Assembly (NCBI GenBank): GCA_027491315.1
Contig: JAIXWL010000010.1
Location: 310,001-374,000, forward strand
Direction of reading: 5' to 3'
Source: Cytophagaceae bacterium
GTDB taxonomy: Bacteria > Bacteroidota > Bacteroidia > Cytophagales > Spirosomataceae
Length of the DNA: 64,000 bases
The notes under the pieces are model-generated. The model saw only the letters and a program-made list of their open reading frames with translations, was not told where the DNA came from and did no database searches. Positions 26,664-36,553 of the stretch are shown piece by piece; the first letter of the stretch is position 1, and every line of letters starts with the position of its first letter. The translations under genes were made by a program, and so were the position numbers.

Positions 26664-27521
26664 TTATTTGTTGAGGTATTTTGCTGGCACTTTAAAAGGG
26701 AATTCTAAAGGGGTATCCAATAATTCTACTTTGGAATATTTTATACTAATGAGTGTTTTAACCAATTTATTGTCCTTGTCCTTCACATCTAAGGTAATTT
26801 GGCTCGAAAAAGGAAATAAAAATTGATTTATCGAAGCAAAATCTTCGTAATCTAAAGTCAATTTATTTTCGGTTGGTCCATCATTCACTAATAATTTTTT
26901 TAGTTTTCGATTGGGACCCACATAATTATCAATTTGAATTCGACCTTCATCTTGCTTCAAAATGTAATTTTCATTCTCGCGAATCACCCTGGAATTCTTC
27001 TTTTTGAATGGCTGATTTCCCACAATGAGTGATTGAAGTATTTCGTAATTAATTTTAAAACCCATTTTGGTACTTAAACTATCATAGGTCAAATTAAAAT
27101 ATTCATTATTGATCTTATGAAAAAACTGAACGCGGTCTTTTGAAAATAAACCAGTGGCTCCTGTAATCATTGAAACCGAAATGTTCATCCAGATTAAACT
27201 ATCCTTTTTCATTCGAATATCTACCGTGTAGGTATCAGCATTTGAATTTGTTTTCCAAAGCACCTTTGACTTAGCTTTTAAATAATTGAAATTCAAATCT
27301 TCTGAAACTACTTTATTGTCCTCTTTAGGCTCTTCTACGGGCGGCTGAACTTCAACTGGCACGGGTTTTATTTCTGCCTGTACCAGCGTGTCTTTAGGAA
27401 TTAAGCTATCCAAAACAGCCACATTTTCTACCAGAGGGGCAGCTACCTTTTTTCCACAGGATTGGAAAAGTATAAACATAACAACTAGTAAAATAGTATT
27501 CCTGTGGCTTATATTCGGCAT
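26664..27521 (-). CDS. DUF4292 domain lipoprotein
   Basis: A 285-residue protein with a lipoprotein signal (LLVVMFILFQSC, Cys22 as the acylated residue) and a Pro/Val/Glu-rich linker. The DUF4292 domain, about residues 75-285, includes KSKVLWKTNSNADTYTVDIRMKKDSLIWMNISVSMITGATGLFSKDRVQF. The fold resembles lipoprotein carriers of the LolA/LolB type, but the function is not established. The start at 27521 puts the signal at the N-terminus. It lies between the TPR gene and the EnvC-like gene with short gaps (28 and 11 nt), pointing to a shared envelope role. Confidence 0.85.
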   Translation of the reverse strand: MPNISHRNTILLVVMFILFQSCGKKVAAPLVENVAVLDSLIPKDTLVQAEIKPVPVEVQPPVEEPKEDNKVVSEDLNFNYLKAKSKVLWKTNSNADTYTVDIRMKKDSLIWMNISVSMITGATGLFSKDRVQFFHKINNEYFNLTYDSLSTKMGFKINYEILQSLIVGNQPFKKKNSRVIRENENYILKQDEGRIQIDNYVGPNRKLKKLLVNDGPTENKLTLDYEDFASINQFLFPFSSQITLDVKDKDNKLVKTLISIKYSKVELLDTPLEFPFKVPAKYLNK

Positions 27522-27549
27522 GCGATTATTTTTACAGCACAAAATTATC

Positions 27550-29268
27550 TCAATTTTCGATAATTTGCCTCTTCTCTATCTTTTTAAATAAATTAGGACT
27601 GGCACCTTCCAAGGTTTTGGCCTTTTGCCAGGCATTCATGGCCTCATCAGTCCTACCCAATCGAAAAAGGATATCACCATAATGTTCCCAGACTGTTGAA
27701 CTGTTTTGCTTCTCATCTTTCAATGCGAGTTCCAAGTACTGTAAAGCTTTGCTGTAGTCTTTTTGCTGATATAAAACCCAAGCATAGGTATCTAAATAAG
27801 TACCATTTTTAGGGAATTTATCCGTTAACATTTTGGCCATTTTGGCGGCTTTGTCCAGCTTTTCCTTACGAAGCGACAAATAGTAACTATAGTTATTTAA
27901 TACATGTTCTTCATCGGGACTTTTCGCTAATACCTTTTCAAAACTCATATCGGAATCACGGTAATTACCCACAGCATGATAGGCATCCCCCATCAAGGCA
28001 AATAATTGAACGTACCATGAATCTTTTTCTTGCACATAAGGATTTGCTGACTCAAATGAGGCTAATGCCTCTTTACTTTTTCCTTGCATGTATTGAGCAA
28101 AACCCATTTGAAACCATAAAAACCCTTGATTCGGATAAGCCTCCAATGCTTCTTGAGCATGCACAATGACACTATCCAGCGTATTCATTTCAAAATCTAA
28201 TTGGATGATTCTAGTCCAAACCTCAAACTTACCCCCTCCATTTCTGGCTGCTTTTAAATAGGATTTTTGACCTTCTTGAAATTTGGAAATACTCATCCAC
28301 AAATCACCTTGCATCGCCACAAAACGAGGTTCTTTAGGGAAAGCCGCAACCGCTTTTTGAAGAAAAGCATAGGCTTTATCCCAATCCGTTTTCCCGGACA
28401 TCAATTCAAAAGTTTGTAATGTTACTTGACTGAATAACTCGATGTGCATATCAGCATCTGCCAAACAACGCTCCAAAAAGTCGAGTGAACCAGCAAAATT
28501 CTTCTCATGAACGCGAACATTGGCATTCAATAAGGCAACCTGACCATCATTTGGGAAATCTATTGACAATTGCTCCAAGGCTGATTTTGCTCCTTTCCAA
28601 GTACTTAAATGCCACCAATATTCCATTTGTTCCCAAGCAAACAAAGGCTGTTCAGGATTATTGGCTACAAAAGCTACTCCTTCTTGAATAGCCTCCTCCC
28701 ATTGTTCATTTTTTAAATAAATGTATTGCTTAGTCCGAATGATTTCCGGAAAATCACCAACCCATGGCTCCGCAGATTTTAATGCTTTCAAAGCCTCGTC
28801 ACCTTGATTATTCCAAAGATAAGCTTGTGCCAATCGAAGATTTACATCAGGCTGCATGGAATCATATTGAATCAATTTCAAAAAACAGGCAATGGCCTCC
28901 TTCGACTTGCGCTCCTGTAAAAGCAAGTCTCCGTATAACAAACCGTAATCTAAAGAATAAGGTGAAAGTTCATTGGCCTTCTGAGCATATTTAAGGGCAT
29001 TAACAGACTTCCCTTGAGCCAAATACGACTTAGCCAAATAAAAAGAAATAGAGGCTTCCTGAGGCATTTCTGGCAAAAGCTGCTCCCAAACTAAGATGGC
29101 TTCATCATAATCCTCTTTTAAATAATGACGCATGCCCTCAGCCATCCATTCCTCTGCTCGTGCAGGAGAAAAAGCGGTGCTTTCTTTCTTAGCTTTTTTA
29201 CCAGTATCCTGTGCCAAGAGTGGACTGGAAAGCAACAAAATATAAAGTATTAGATTGAGGTATTTCAT
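27550..29268 (-). CDS. Exported tetratricopeptide-repeat protein
   Basis: A 572-residue TPR protein with signal peptide MKYLNLILYILLLSSPLLAQ. Helical repeats of about 34 residues run through the whole chain. Examples are EAILVWEQLLPEMPQEASISFYLAKSYLAQGKSVNALKYAQKANELSP and DYSKALQYLELALKDEKQNSSTVWEHYGDILFRLGRTDEAMNAWQKAKTL. Such proteins are scaffolds; partner proteins are unknown. It is first in the operon with DUF4292 and EnvC-like genes, an order repeated across Bacteroidota, so a part in outer-membrane or septal assembly is plausible. Confidence 0.88.
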   Translation of the reverse strand: MKYLNLILYILLLSSPLLAQDTGKKAKKESTAFSPARAEEWMAEGMRHYLKEDYDEAILVWEQLLPEMPQEASISFYLAKSYLAQGKSVNALKYAQKANELSPYSLDYGLLYGDLLLQERKSKEAIACFLKLIQYDSMQPDVNLRLAQAYLWNNQGDEALKALKSAEPWVGDFPEIIRTKQYIYLKNEQWEEAIQEGVAFVANNPEQPLFAWEQMEYWWHLSTWKGAKSALEQLSIDFPNDGQVALLNANVRVHEKNFAGSLDFLERCLADADMHIELFSQVTLQTFELMSGKTDWDKAYAFLQKAVAAFPKEPRFVAMQGDLWMSISKFQEGQKSYLKAARNGGGKFEVWTRIIQLDFEMNTLDSVIVHAQEALEAYPNQGFLWFQMGFAQYMQGKSKEALASFESANPYVQEKDSWYVQLFALMGDAYHAVGNYRDSDMSFEKVLAKSPDEEHVLNNYSYYLSLRKEKLDKAAKMAKMLTDKFPKNGTYLDTYAWVLYQQKDYSKALQYLELALKDEKQNSSTVWEHYGDILFRLGRTDEAMNAWQKAKTLEGASPNLFKKIEKRQIIEN

Positions 29269-29372
29269 AAAAGTTCGAATATACCGAAATACCCTGAATC
29301 CTTTTCAAAATTCTCTATGAAATGCGCTGTATTTGAACAGAATTGAATAGATTCGTTAAAATTATTAAAAAG

Positions 29373-30485
29373 ATGAAATACCTATTGTTCTGCACATTAC
29401 TAATAAGTAGCTCTATTTTCGCTCAAGAAAAAACCATGAGTTTCGAGGAATATGATCCAATTTCAACCTTGAAAGTTCCAGAGCATCAAATAAAACAAGC
29501 CAAATACCCCTTCATTGATATTCATAATCATCAATTTAATATGCCTAATCAAGATTTGGCCTACCTATTAAAACAGATGGATAGCCTCAACATGAAGGTC
29601 ATGGTCAACCTAAGTGGAAAGGGCTCACAACGAGGGGCCGATATCGCTGCGGGAACCGAATATTTGGCACAATCGGCGCGCGCTGGCCGTGAAAAAACCA
29701 ATAATCGCGTGGTGGTATTTACCAATTTGAGTTTTGCCAATATTGATAGTCCCGATTGGACGGCCAAGACAGTTGCAGCCCTTGAGGCCGAAGTAAAAGC
29801 TGGGGCTATGGGATTAAAGATTTATAAAGACCTAGGCTTGGAAGTAAAAGACTCCAAAGGAAACAGACTACGTACCAATGACCCTAGATTAGATCCAGTA
29901 TGGGCAAAATGTGGGGAATTGAATATACCTGTGTTAATCCACACGGGAGAACCAATCTCCTTCTTCGATGTGCACGATAAAACCAATGAGCGCTGGCTGG
30001 AATTAAAACAATTCCCTGGAAGAGCCCGTCCTGCCTCTAAATATCCTTCCTGGCAGGTGGTGATGGATGAACTTACTGACATCATTCGCAAGCATCCGAA
30101 AACAAAATTTATAGCCGCACATTTGGCTTGGAGAGGTAATGATTTAGCTGAATTAGGCCGTCTATTGGATACGTATCCTAATATGTACACAGAAATAGGG
30201 GCCGTAATTCACGAACTAGGAAGACAACCCAAAAATGCCCGCAAATTCATGATTCAATACCAAGATAGAGTTCTATTCGGTAAAGATATTTGGGCTACAT
30301 CCGAGTATTACACGTATTTTAGGTTGTTAGAAACAGATGATGAATACTTTCCATATTACAGAAAAAGACACGCTTTTTGGCGAATTTATGGACTAGGTTT
30401 ACCAGATGAAGTATTGAAAAAGGTCTATTATAAGAATGCTCTGAGTTTACTACCTAAATTAGATAAAAGCTGGTTTCCCAAATAA
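29373..30485 (+). CDS. Secreted amidohydrolase (amidohydrolase-2 family)
   Basis: A 370-residue metal-dependent hydrolase/decarboxylase-type TIM barrel with signal peptide MKYLLFCTLLISSSIFAQ. Metal-site segments are FIDIHNHQF, AMGLKIYKDLG (possible bridging Lys), NIPVLIHTGEP, FIAAHLAW and VLFGKDIWA (terminal Asp). The family includes decarboxylases and lactonases, and the substrate is not predictable. Export to the periplasm is unusual for cytosolic members but common for such proteins in this phylum. The ATG at 29373 is used in place of the TTG at 29343. Its stop abuts the convergent SGNH gene. Confidence 0.85.
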   Translation: MKYLLFCTLLISSSIFAQEKTMSFEEYDPISTLKVPEHQIKQAKYPFIDIHNHQFNMPNQDLAYLLKQMDSLNMKVMVNLSGKGSQRGADIAAGTEYLAQSARAGREKTNNRVVVFTNLSFANIDSPDWTAKTVAALEAEVKAGAMGLKIYKDLGLEVKDSKGNRLRTNDPRLDPVWAKCGELNIPVLIHTGEPISFFDVHDKTNERWLELKQFPGRARPASKYPSWQVVMDELTDIIRKHPKTKFIAAHLAWRGNDLAELGRLLDTYPNMYTEIGAVIHELGRQPKNARKFMIQYQDRVLFGKDIWATSEYYTYFRLLETDDEYFPYYRKRHAFWRIYGLGLPDEVLKKVYYKNALSLLPKLDKSWFPK

Positions 30486-31565
30486 TTAGGGTAATTTATC
30501 GAGCACTTGATTGAATTCCTTCAGCCATATTTGTGCCCCTCTGAGGGTCCAATGAGAGTCCGACTGATAAAAATTCATGCGAGCGTTTTGCTTCAAAGCT
30601 TTACTAGGGTCTAATAATTTGACGCCGAGTTTGGGATGTAGTTTAATCTTTTCCAATGCCAAATTAGGTGCATTCAGTTCCGTTCCTAATACAGCCACGG
30701 GATTAGGAATCAAAGAAAAGATAACCTCATCATAGCCATTTGATAAATAATAAGATTCTATTTCTTGAAGGTTTTTTACCATCAAATCTACCTGATTTGG
30801 CTCCAAGGGTCTAAAGGAAGAAGTCTTTTTTTCAGGATTGACTGTCTCTTCCAAATATAGAAATTTTCCATCCTGAGATACACAGACATCAGGATTTGTT
30901 CGTCCTAAAATCCTCCAAGTAAAATCCGCTTTTAGCTCTTTTATCCAGCCTAATATCCCAAGATTAAATAAAACAAAATCCAAATTAGACTCTAAGGTAG
31001 GGTGGTAAATGGCTTTTTTAACCCCTGCATCAAATCGATCTAATTGATACAAAATGGATTCTTTGACTGATCGATCTTGGACTAATTTCTCTGGCATTGG
31101 GTGGTCCAAACGTAACCTAGTGTCTGCCAAATTCATTCGATCCCACATATTTCTTTCAACACATTCAATCAACAACACCTGCTTATTTCCCATTTTAGCA
31201 GGAATTAGATGTGTTTGAGTATCTGACCAGCGATAAAATTGAAGGGATTTGACCCGATTAAAATAGGCAGGATTAACTTGAAATGAACTGTACAAATAAC
31301 TATCCCCTAAGATGGTTAGGTCATAATCCTTTAGGGCTGAATCAATTTTTTCAGGCAAGGGCAACAATTGCGTATCCTTTTCAATCCGAAAATCAGATAA
31401 ATATGAAATCCCATATAAATCCCCAAAACGATATTTATCTGCACCCCAAACATCGTTTCTGGCATATCGCCCTTGGGTAATCCAATGCATTCCCTTTTCC
31501 GAACTACTGATTATCAGTATGGCCGAAGAGAAAAGAAATACAAAAAGAGCTATTATCCGACGCAT
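30486..31565 (-). CDS. SGNH/AlgX-like acyltransferase partner protein
   Basis: A 359-residue protein with an N-terminal signal or anchor (RIIALFVFLFSSAILIISS). It has the SGNH-hydrolase elements of the alginate acetyltransferase AlgJ/AlgX type: the nucleophile motif LTILGDSYLYSS and the late YQSDSHWTLRGAQIW, which carries the catalytic Asp/His pair. In such systems this periplasmic protein receives an acyl group passed through a membrane-bound MBOAT protein and places it on a polysaccharide. The MBOAT gene lies one base upstream on the same strand, supporting the pairing. The acceptor glycan is unknown. Confidence 0.8.
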   Translation of the reverse strand: MRRIIALFVFLFSSAILIISSSEKGMHWITQGRYARNDVWGADKYRFGDLYGISYLSDFRIEKDTQLLPLPEKIDSALKDYDLTILGDSYLYSSFQVNPAYFNRVKSLQFYRWSDTQTHLIPAKMGNKQVLLIECVERNMWDRMNLADTRLRLDHPMPEKLVQDRSVKESILYQLDRFDAGVKKAIYHPTLESNLDFVLFNLGILGWIKELKADFTWRILGRTNPDVCVSQDGKFLYLEETVNPEKKTSSFRPLEPNQVDLMVKNLQEIESYYLSNGYDEVIFSLIPNPVAVLGTELNAPNLALEKIKLHPKLGVKLLDPSKALKQNARMNFYQSDSHWTLRGAQIWLKEFNQVLDKLP

Positions 31566-31566
31566 C

Positions 31567-32973
31567 TTAAAATTGGAAGTAGATAAATTGTTTCAAACTA
31601 AATACTCCTAAAAAATAAATGGCAAGTACTAAAAAACTAAACTGCCAGGCAAATGAGCCTTGGTTAGCCTTATGCAATATGTTTTGTCTGTATTCCCACC
31701 AGCACAAAGAAATTATTAAGCATAAAGACAAGATAATTTCCTGGAGGCTCATGGCCAAAACCAAGCCTTTTTCTGTACCAATAACTATGGTTGAAAAAAA
31801 CTGTTTTACCTCCGTAAAGTGTTTTAACCTAAAAAAGACCCAAGCAAATGTCACCAAGGTGAAAGTCAAGATGCGATACAGCCATTGTACCCAAATCTGC
31901 TTTTGTGCCTCTGCAGCCAAACTAGGGAACACTCGGTTGATACTTAAACCTATCACCTGAAAAATACCATGCAAAGCCCCCCAAATAACAAAATTCCAAC
32001 TTGCGCCATGCCAAATCCCCGATAAGATAAACACGACCATGATATTAAAATACCATTTGGGAACAGCCACTCGGTTTCCTCCTAAAGAGAAATAAACGTA
32101 ATCTTTGAACCAAGTAGATAAGGATATATGCCAACGACGCCAAAATTCAGGCAAGGATTTAGCAAAATAAGGAGCGTTAAAATTATCCATTAATTTAAAC
32201 CCCATAACCCTGGCAGCGCCAATGGCCACATCCGAATAACCTGAAAAATCACAATAAATCTGAAAGGAATAAAAAAACGCGGCTAAAACTAAAGCTCCAC
32301 TAGATTGATCCTGAATATGTTCATAAGTTGGATCAACTAACAAAGCCAATCGATCCGCTATGACTACCTTTTTGAAAATACCTGCCGCCATTTGTAAAAG
32401 GCCTGATTTGACTCGATTCCAATCCCAAGCATGCACTTCGTAAAATTGGTGCAACAAATTTTGAGGTCTTTCAATGGGGCCTGCTACCAGCTGAGGGTAA
32501 AACATGACATAAAGACTATAAATCCCAAAATTCCTCTCAGCTTTTTGATGGCCACGATACACTTCTATGGTATAACTCATGGCTTGAAACGTATGGAAGG
32601 ACAATCCAATGGGCAAAATCATTTCCAAAACCGGAAGCTGAACATGCGTCCCCAAACTTTCGGATAACCATTCGATGTTTTGATCAATGAAATGATAGTA
32701 CTTAAATATGGCCAAAACACCAATATTGGCTAACAAACTTGCCGCTAAAAATAACTTTTTTTGAAGCCCTTCAAAACGTTCTAGGTAAATGCCAGCAAAA
32801 TAATCGATGAAAATGGTGAAGCCTAAAATGCCCAAATACATGGGCACAAAAGCCATATAAAAGTAGCATGAGGCCACTAAAAGTAGGAGCCAACGAAATT
32901 TGGGATGTAATAAAAAATAGGCACTGGTAATAATTCCAAAGAAGACTAAAAACTGCAAGGAATTGAATACCAT
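31567..32973 (-). CDS. MBOAT-family O-acyltransferase (AlgI/DltB type)
   Basis: A 468-residue polytopic membrane protein with about ten hydrophobic segments. MBOAT signatures include GLSFHTFQAMSYTIEVYRG, MFYPQLVAGPIERPQNLLHQF, IYCDFSGYSDVAIGAARVMGFKLMDNFNAPYF, EFWRRWHISLSTWFKDYVYFSLGGNR and the catalytic-His segment VFILSGIWHGASWNFVIWG. It is expected to carry acyl groups across the inner membrane for O-acylation of a surface polysaccharide. It sits directly upstream of its SGNH partner, and ileS lies just before it on the same strand. No alginate or cellulose genes are nearby, so the modified polymer is unidentified. Confidence 0.92.
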   Translation of the reverse strand: MVFNSLQFLVFFGIITSAYFLLHPKFRWLLLLVASCYFYMAFVPMYLGILGFTIFIDYFAGIYLERFEGLQKKLFLAASLLANIGVLAIFKYYHFIDQNIEWLSESLGTHVQLPVLEMILPIGLSFHTFQAMSYTIEVYRGHQKAERNFGIYSLYVMFYPQLVAGPIERPQNLLHQFYEVHAWDWNRVKSGLLQMAAGIFKKVVIADRLALLVDPTYEHIQDQSSGALVLAAFFYSFQIYCDFSGYSDVAIGAARVMGFKLMDNFNAPYFAKSLPEFWRRWHISLSTWFKDYVYFSLGGNRVAVPKWYFNIMVVFILSGIWHGASWNFVIWGALHGIFQVIGLSINRVFPSLAAEAQKQIWVQWLYRILTFTLVTFAWVFFRLKHFTEVKQFFSTIVIGTEKGLVLAMSLQEIILSLCLIISLCWWEYRQNILHKANQGSFAWQFSFLVLAIYFLGVFSLKQFIYFQF

Positions 32974-32979
32974 AGCTTC

Positions 32980-35900
32980 TTATTTATGAACCGTCACCTT
33001 GACCGATAAAATGGTGTCATCGATGGAAATTTCAGACGCTTGGTCTAGCGACTCCTTCCAATCAATACGCAAAGCCTGCACTTCTTGACAAATATATGAC
33101 TCAAATTCACGGATACTTTCTTCCCATGCCTCATCACCCTGGAGCACCTCGATGTTTATCTTATCCACCACATCAAATCCCGAATCTTTTCTTAGGTTTT
33201 GTATGCGGTTTACGAATTCACGTGCTCTACCTTCTCGAACCAATGATGGGCTCAATTGATTATCTAGCGCAATGGTTAAACCCGATTCACTGGCCGTTAA
33301 ATAACCTGGCATATCCTCAGTCAAAATCTCCACATCCGCTAATTCAATAGAAAAACCAGCCTTTGAAATGGTCCCATGTGCTTCCAATGATTGTAAATCA
33401 TCTGAACTCATTGAGCTAATTGCTTCCGCAACAGCCTTCATATCTTTACCAAATTTAGGACCTAGGGCCTTGAAATTAGGTTTCACTTTTTTGCTCAATA
33501 CTCCCGCTGCATCGTCTAAATAATTGACTTGCTTTACATTAACCTCCGATTTAATCAAATCTTCTACTCGACGAATTTGATCCCGAACTTGTTCTTGTAA
33601 AACTGGCACTAAAACCTGTGCCAATGGCTGACGTACTTTCAATTTATGTACTTTACGAATAGAATGCACCAAAGAACAAATTCGTTGGGCTAGGTCCATG
33701 GAAGCTTCTAAATCTGGATTAACCCAAGACGGATTAACTTGAACAAAATCCGTTAAATGAACAGATTCCTTTTGGCTTAGATTCTTGTATAACCAATCTC
33801 CATAAAAAGGCGCTATGGGCGACATCAATTGAGCAACTGTCTCCAAACAAGTATATAAAGTTTGGTAAGCCGCTTGTTTATCCGGATTGATTCCTTTTTC
33901 CGTAGACTCTGGATTCCAGAATCTTCTTCGAGATAATCGTACATACCAGTTTGATAAATGATCACATACAAAATCTTGAATTGCTCGACCCGCTTTGGTT
34001 GGCTCATAGGTAGCATAAGACTCATCTACCTCTTGAATTAATTGCATTAATTTAGATAAAACCCAACGATCTAATTCGGTTAAATTAGCTTCTACTAATG
34101 GATTGGCCTTCGGGTCGAATCCGTCTAAATTAGCATATAAAGCAAAGAAATTATACGTATTGGTTAAGGTGCCAAAAAACTTATTTCTCACCTCGGTGAT
34201 ACCCGCTAAATCAAATTTTAAGTTATCCCAAGGCTGTGCATTGGTAATCATATACCAGCGCGTAGGATCAGCCCCATACTTTTTCAAGGTATCAAAAGGG
34301 TCAATGGCATTACCCAAACGTTTGGACATTTTATTGCCATTTTTATCTAATACTAAGCCAGTAGAAACGACATTTTTAAATGCAACAGAATCTTCTACCA
34401 TGCTAGAGATCGCATGTAAGGTAAAGAACCATCCCCGAGTTTGATCCACACCTTCTGAAATAAAATCGGCTGGATATGATTCTTTAAATATGTCTTGATT
34501 TTCAAATGGGTAATGCCATTGAGCAAAAGGCATAGCACCAGAATCAAACCAAACGTCAATCAGATCTAATTCCCTAGATAATATTGCTCCTTGAGCACTA
34601 ATCAAATAAACCTGATCAACAAAAGGACGATGAAGGTCAGCCGTACCAGCTTGTATGGCGGCTAAAAAATCTTGATTCCCTTGGGCTTGCTCTGCATTTA
34701 ATTTACCTGAAGCTAAAGCCTTCTCCAATTCAAAAGTCAACTGCTCCAAGGACCCAATACAAATCTCCTCAGCACCATCTTCCGTTCTCCAAATGGGCAA
34801 AGGAGTTCCCCAATACCTCGAACGCGAAAGATTCCAATCCACTAAATTCTCCAACCAGTTTCCAAAACGACCCGTACCAGTAGATTCAGGTTTCCACTGG
34901 ATGGTTTGATTCAAAGCAATCAATTTATCTTTTACTGCTGTGGTTTTAATAAACCAAGAATCTAATGGATAGTATAAAACAGGTTTATCTGTTCTCCAAC
35001 AATGTGGATATGGGTGATCAAATTTCTGTACGTTGAATGCCTTGTTTTCCGTTTTCAATTGAATGGCTATTCGCTCGTCCACTGACAAATACTTATCGCG
35101 GCCTTGTTTAATTCTGGCCTGCTCTTTTCCTTCATCCGAAAGGTAAGCTTCTTTAACTGGCTCTAAAGCATAATCACTTACTTCTTGAACAAATTGACCT
35201 TGGCGATTCACCAAAGGCACTTCTTTGCCATTGGAATCCAATACCATGATAGCAGGAATACCGTTTTGTTGTGCAACTCGGAAGTCATCTGCCCCAAAAG
35301 TTGGAGCTGTATGAACGATTCCCGTTCCATCTTCAGTCGTCACGAAATCACCTAAAATCACACGGAATGCCGGTGTAGCAGGTTGCACATAGGGCATTAA
35401 TTGTTCGTATTCAATTCCTTCTAAATCAGAGCCTTTACATTCCCCTACTACCTGATAAGGAATGGCTTGAGGTTTTTTCTCTGCAGCTAAAAAGGCATCA
35501 AAATCCCCATTTTCAGCCGAAGCGGTAAAATAGTTTTTAAGTAAATCCTTAGCAAGTACTACGTGTACAGGAAGAAAGGTATAGGGATTAAAAGTCTTTA
35601 CCAGCACATAGGTAATCCCTTTCCCTGCGGTTAAGGCAGAGTTGGATGGCAAGGTCCATGGAGTTGTAGTCCATGCCAAAAGATATACAGGATTAGCTTG
35701 ACTCCATTCAAATAAAAACTGAGATTTCGCATTCTGAATCGCTTTGAACTGAGCCGTTAAAGAAGTGTCTTTAACATCTCGATAGCAGCCAGGCTGGTTC
35801 AATTCATGTGAAGATAATCCCGTACCAGCAGCAGGAGAATAAGGCTGAATGGTATAACCTTTATACAGCAGGCCTTTGTCGTAAAGCCGTTTCAATAAAT

Positions 35901-36381
35901 TCCAAACACTTTCTATGTAGGGCGTTTGATAGGTAACATAAGGGTTTTCCAAATCTACCCAGTAGCCCATTTTTTGAGTTAAATCATTCCATTGTCCCGT
36001 GAATTTCATGACAGTTTCACGGCACTTTTGGTTATACTCTTCTACGCTTATTTTCTTACCAATATCTTCTTTGGTAATACCCAATTCTTTCTCTACTTGC
36101 AACTCCACTGGTAAACCATGGGTATCCCAACCGCCCTTACGCTTTACTTGCTTTCCTTTAAGTGTTTGATAGCGACAAAAAATATCTTTGATAGCACGCG
36201 CCATCACATGGTGGATACCCGGAGTACCATTAGCGGAAGGGGGGCCTTCGTAAAAAGTAAAGCTTGGGTGACCTGCACGTGTGGAAATTGATTTCTCAAA
36301 AATCTGTTCTTGATTCCAGAAATTTAAAATCTCATCGGCAACTTGCGCGTAATCTAAATTTTTGTATTCCTTGAATTTCAC
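32980..36381 (-). CDS. ileS: Isoleucyl-tRNA synthetase (eukaryotic-like long form)
   Basis: A 1133-residue class I aminoacyl-tRNA synthetase. The HIGH-type motif is PSANGTPGIHHVMAR, the KMSKR motif is NKMSKRLGNAIDPFD, and GWDTHGLPVELQVEKELGI is typical of IleRS. The length and sequence fit the eukaryote-like IleS2 type used by Bacteroidota. The C-terminus has a long anticodon-binding and beta-rich appendage and no obvious terminal zinc-finger Cys cluster. The start is taken as GTG at 36381 (VKFKEYKNLDYAQVADEIL), where homologues begin; the track start is a TTG 45 nt upstream. The MBOAT gene follows after 6 nt. Confidence 0.96.
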   Translation of the reverse strand: MKFKEYKNLDYAQVADEILNFWNQEQIFEKSISTRAGHPSFTFYEGPPSANGTPGIHHVMARAIKDIFCRYQTLKGKQVKRKGGWDTHGLPVELQVEKELGITKEDIGKKISVEEYNQKCRETVMKFTGQWNDLTQKMGYWVDLENPYVTYQTPYIESVWNLLKRLYDKGLLYKGYTIQPYSPAAGTGLSSHELNQPGCYRDVKDTSLTAQFKAIQNAKSQFLFEWSQANPVYLLAWTTTPWTLPSNSALTAGKGITYVLVKTFNPYTFLPVHVVLAKDLLKNYFTASAENGDFDAFLAAEKKPQAIPYQVVGECKGSDLEGIEYEQLMPYVQPATPAFRVILGDFVTTEDGTGIVHTAPTFGADDFRVAQQNGIPAIMVLDSNGKEVPLVNRQGQFVQEVSDYALEPVKEAYLSDEGKEQARIKQGRDKYLSVDERIAIQLKTENKAFNVQKFDHPYPHCWRTDKPVLYYPLDSWFIKTTAVKDKLIALNQTIQWKPESTGTGRFGNWLENLVDWNLSRSRYWGTPLPIWRTEDGAEEICIGSLEQLTFELEKALASGKLNAEQAQGNQDFLAAIQAGTADLHRPFVDQVYLISAQGAILSRELDLIDVWFDSGAMPFAQWHYPFENQDIFKESYPADFISEGVDQTRGWFFTLHAISSMVEDSVAFKNVVSTGLVLDKNGNKMSKRLGNAIDPFDTLKKYGADPTRWYMITNAQPWDNLKFDLAGITEVRNKFFGTLTNTYNFFALYANLDGFDPKANPLVEANLTELDRWVLSKLMQLIQEVDESYATYEPTKAGRAIQDFVCDHLSNWYVRLSRRRFWNPESTEKGINPDKQAAYQTLYTCLETVAQLMSPIAPFYGDWLYKNLSQKESVHLTDFVQVNPSWVNPDLEASMDLAQRICSLVHSIRKVHKLKVRQPLAQVLVPVLQEQVRDQIRRVEDLIKSEVNVKQVNYLDDAAGVLSKKVKPNFKALGPKFGKDMKAVAEAISSMSSDDLQSLEAHGTISKAGFSIELADVEILTEDMPGYLTASESGLTIALDNQLSPSLVREGRAREFVNRIQNLRKDSGFDVVDKINIEVLQGDEAWEESIREFESYICQEVQALRIDWKESLDQASEISIDDTILSVKVTVHK

Positions 36382-36553
36382 GTATAAAGGGGATTTAATA
36401 GTATATGCTAGGCAAAATTGAGGCAAAAATAGTAAAATTTGGGCTGATTTCGTAATAAGATCATGTAGCTAAGCCAATAAATCGAATTTATATCTGGCTT
36501 AATTTACTTTGATTTTCCAGCATTAATATCCTAATTTGATTCTACTTTGAATT

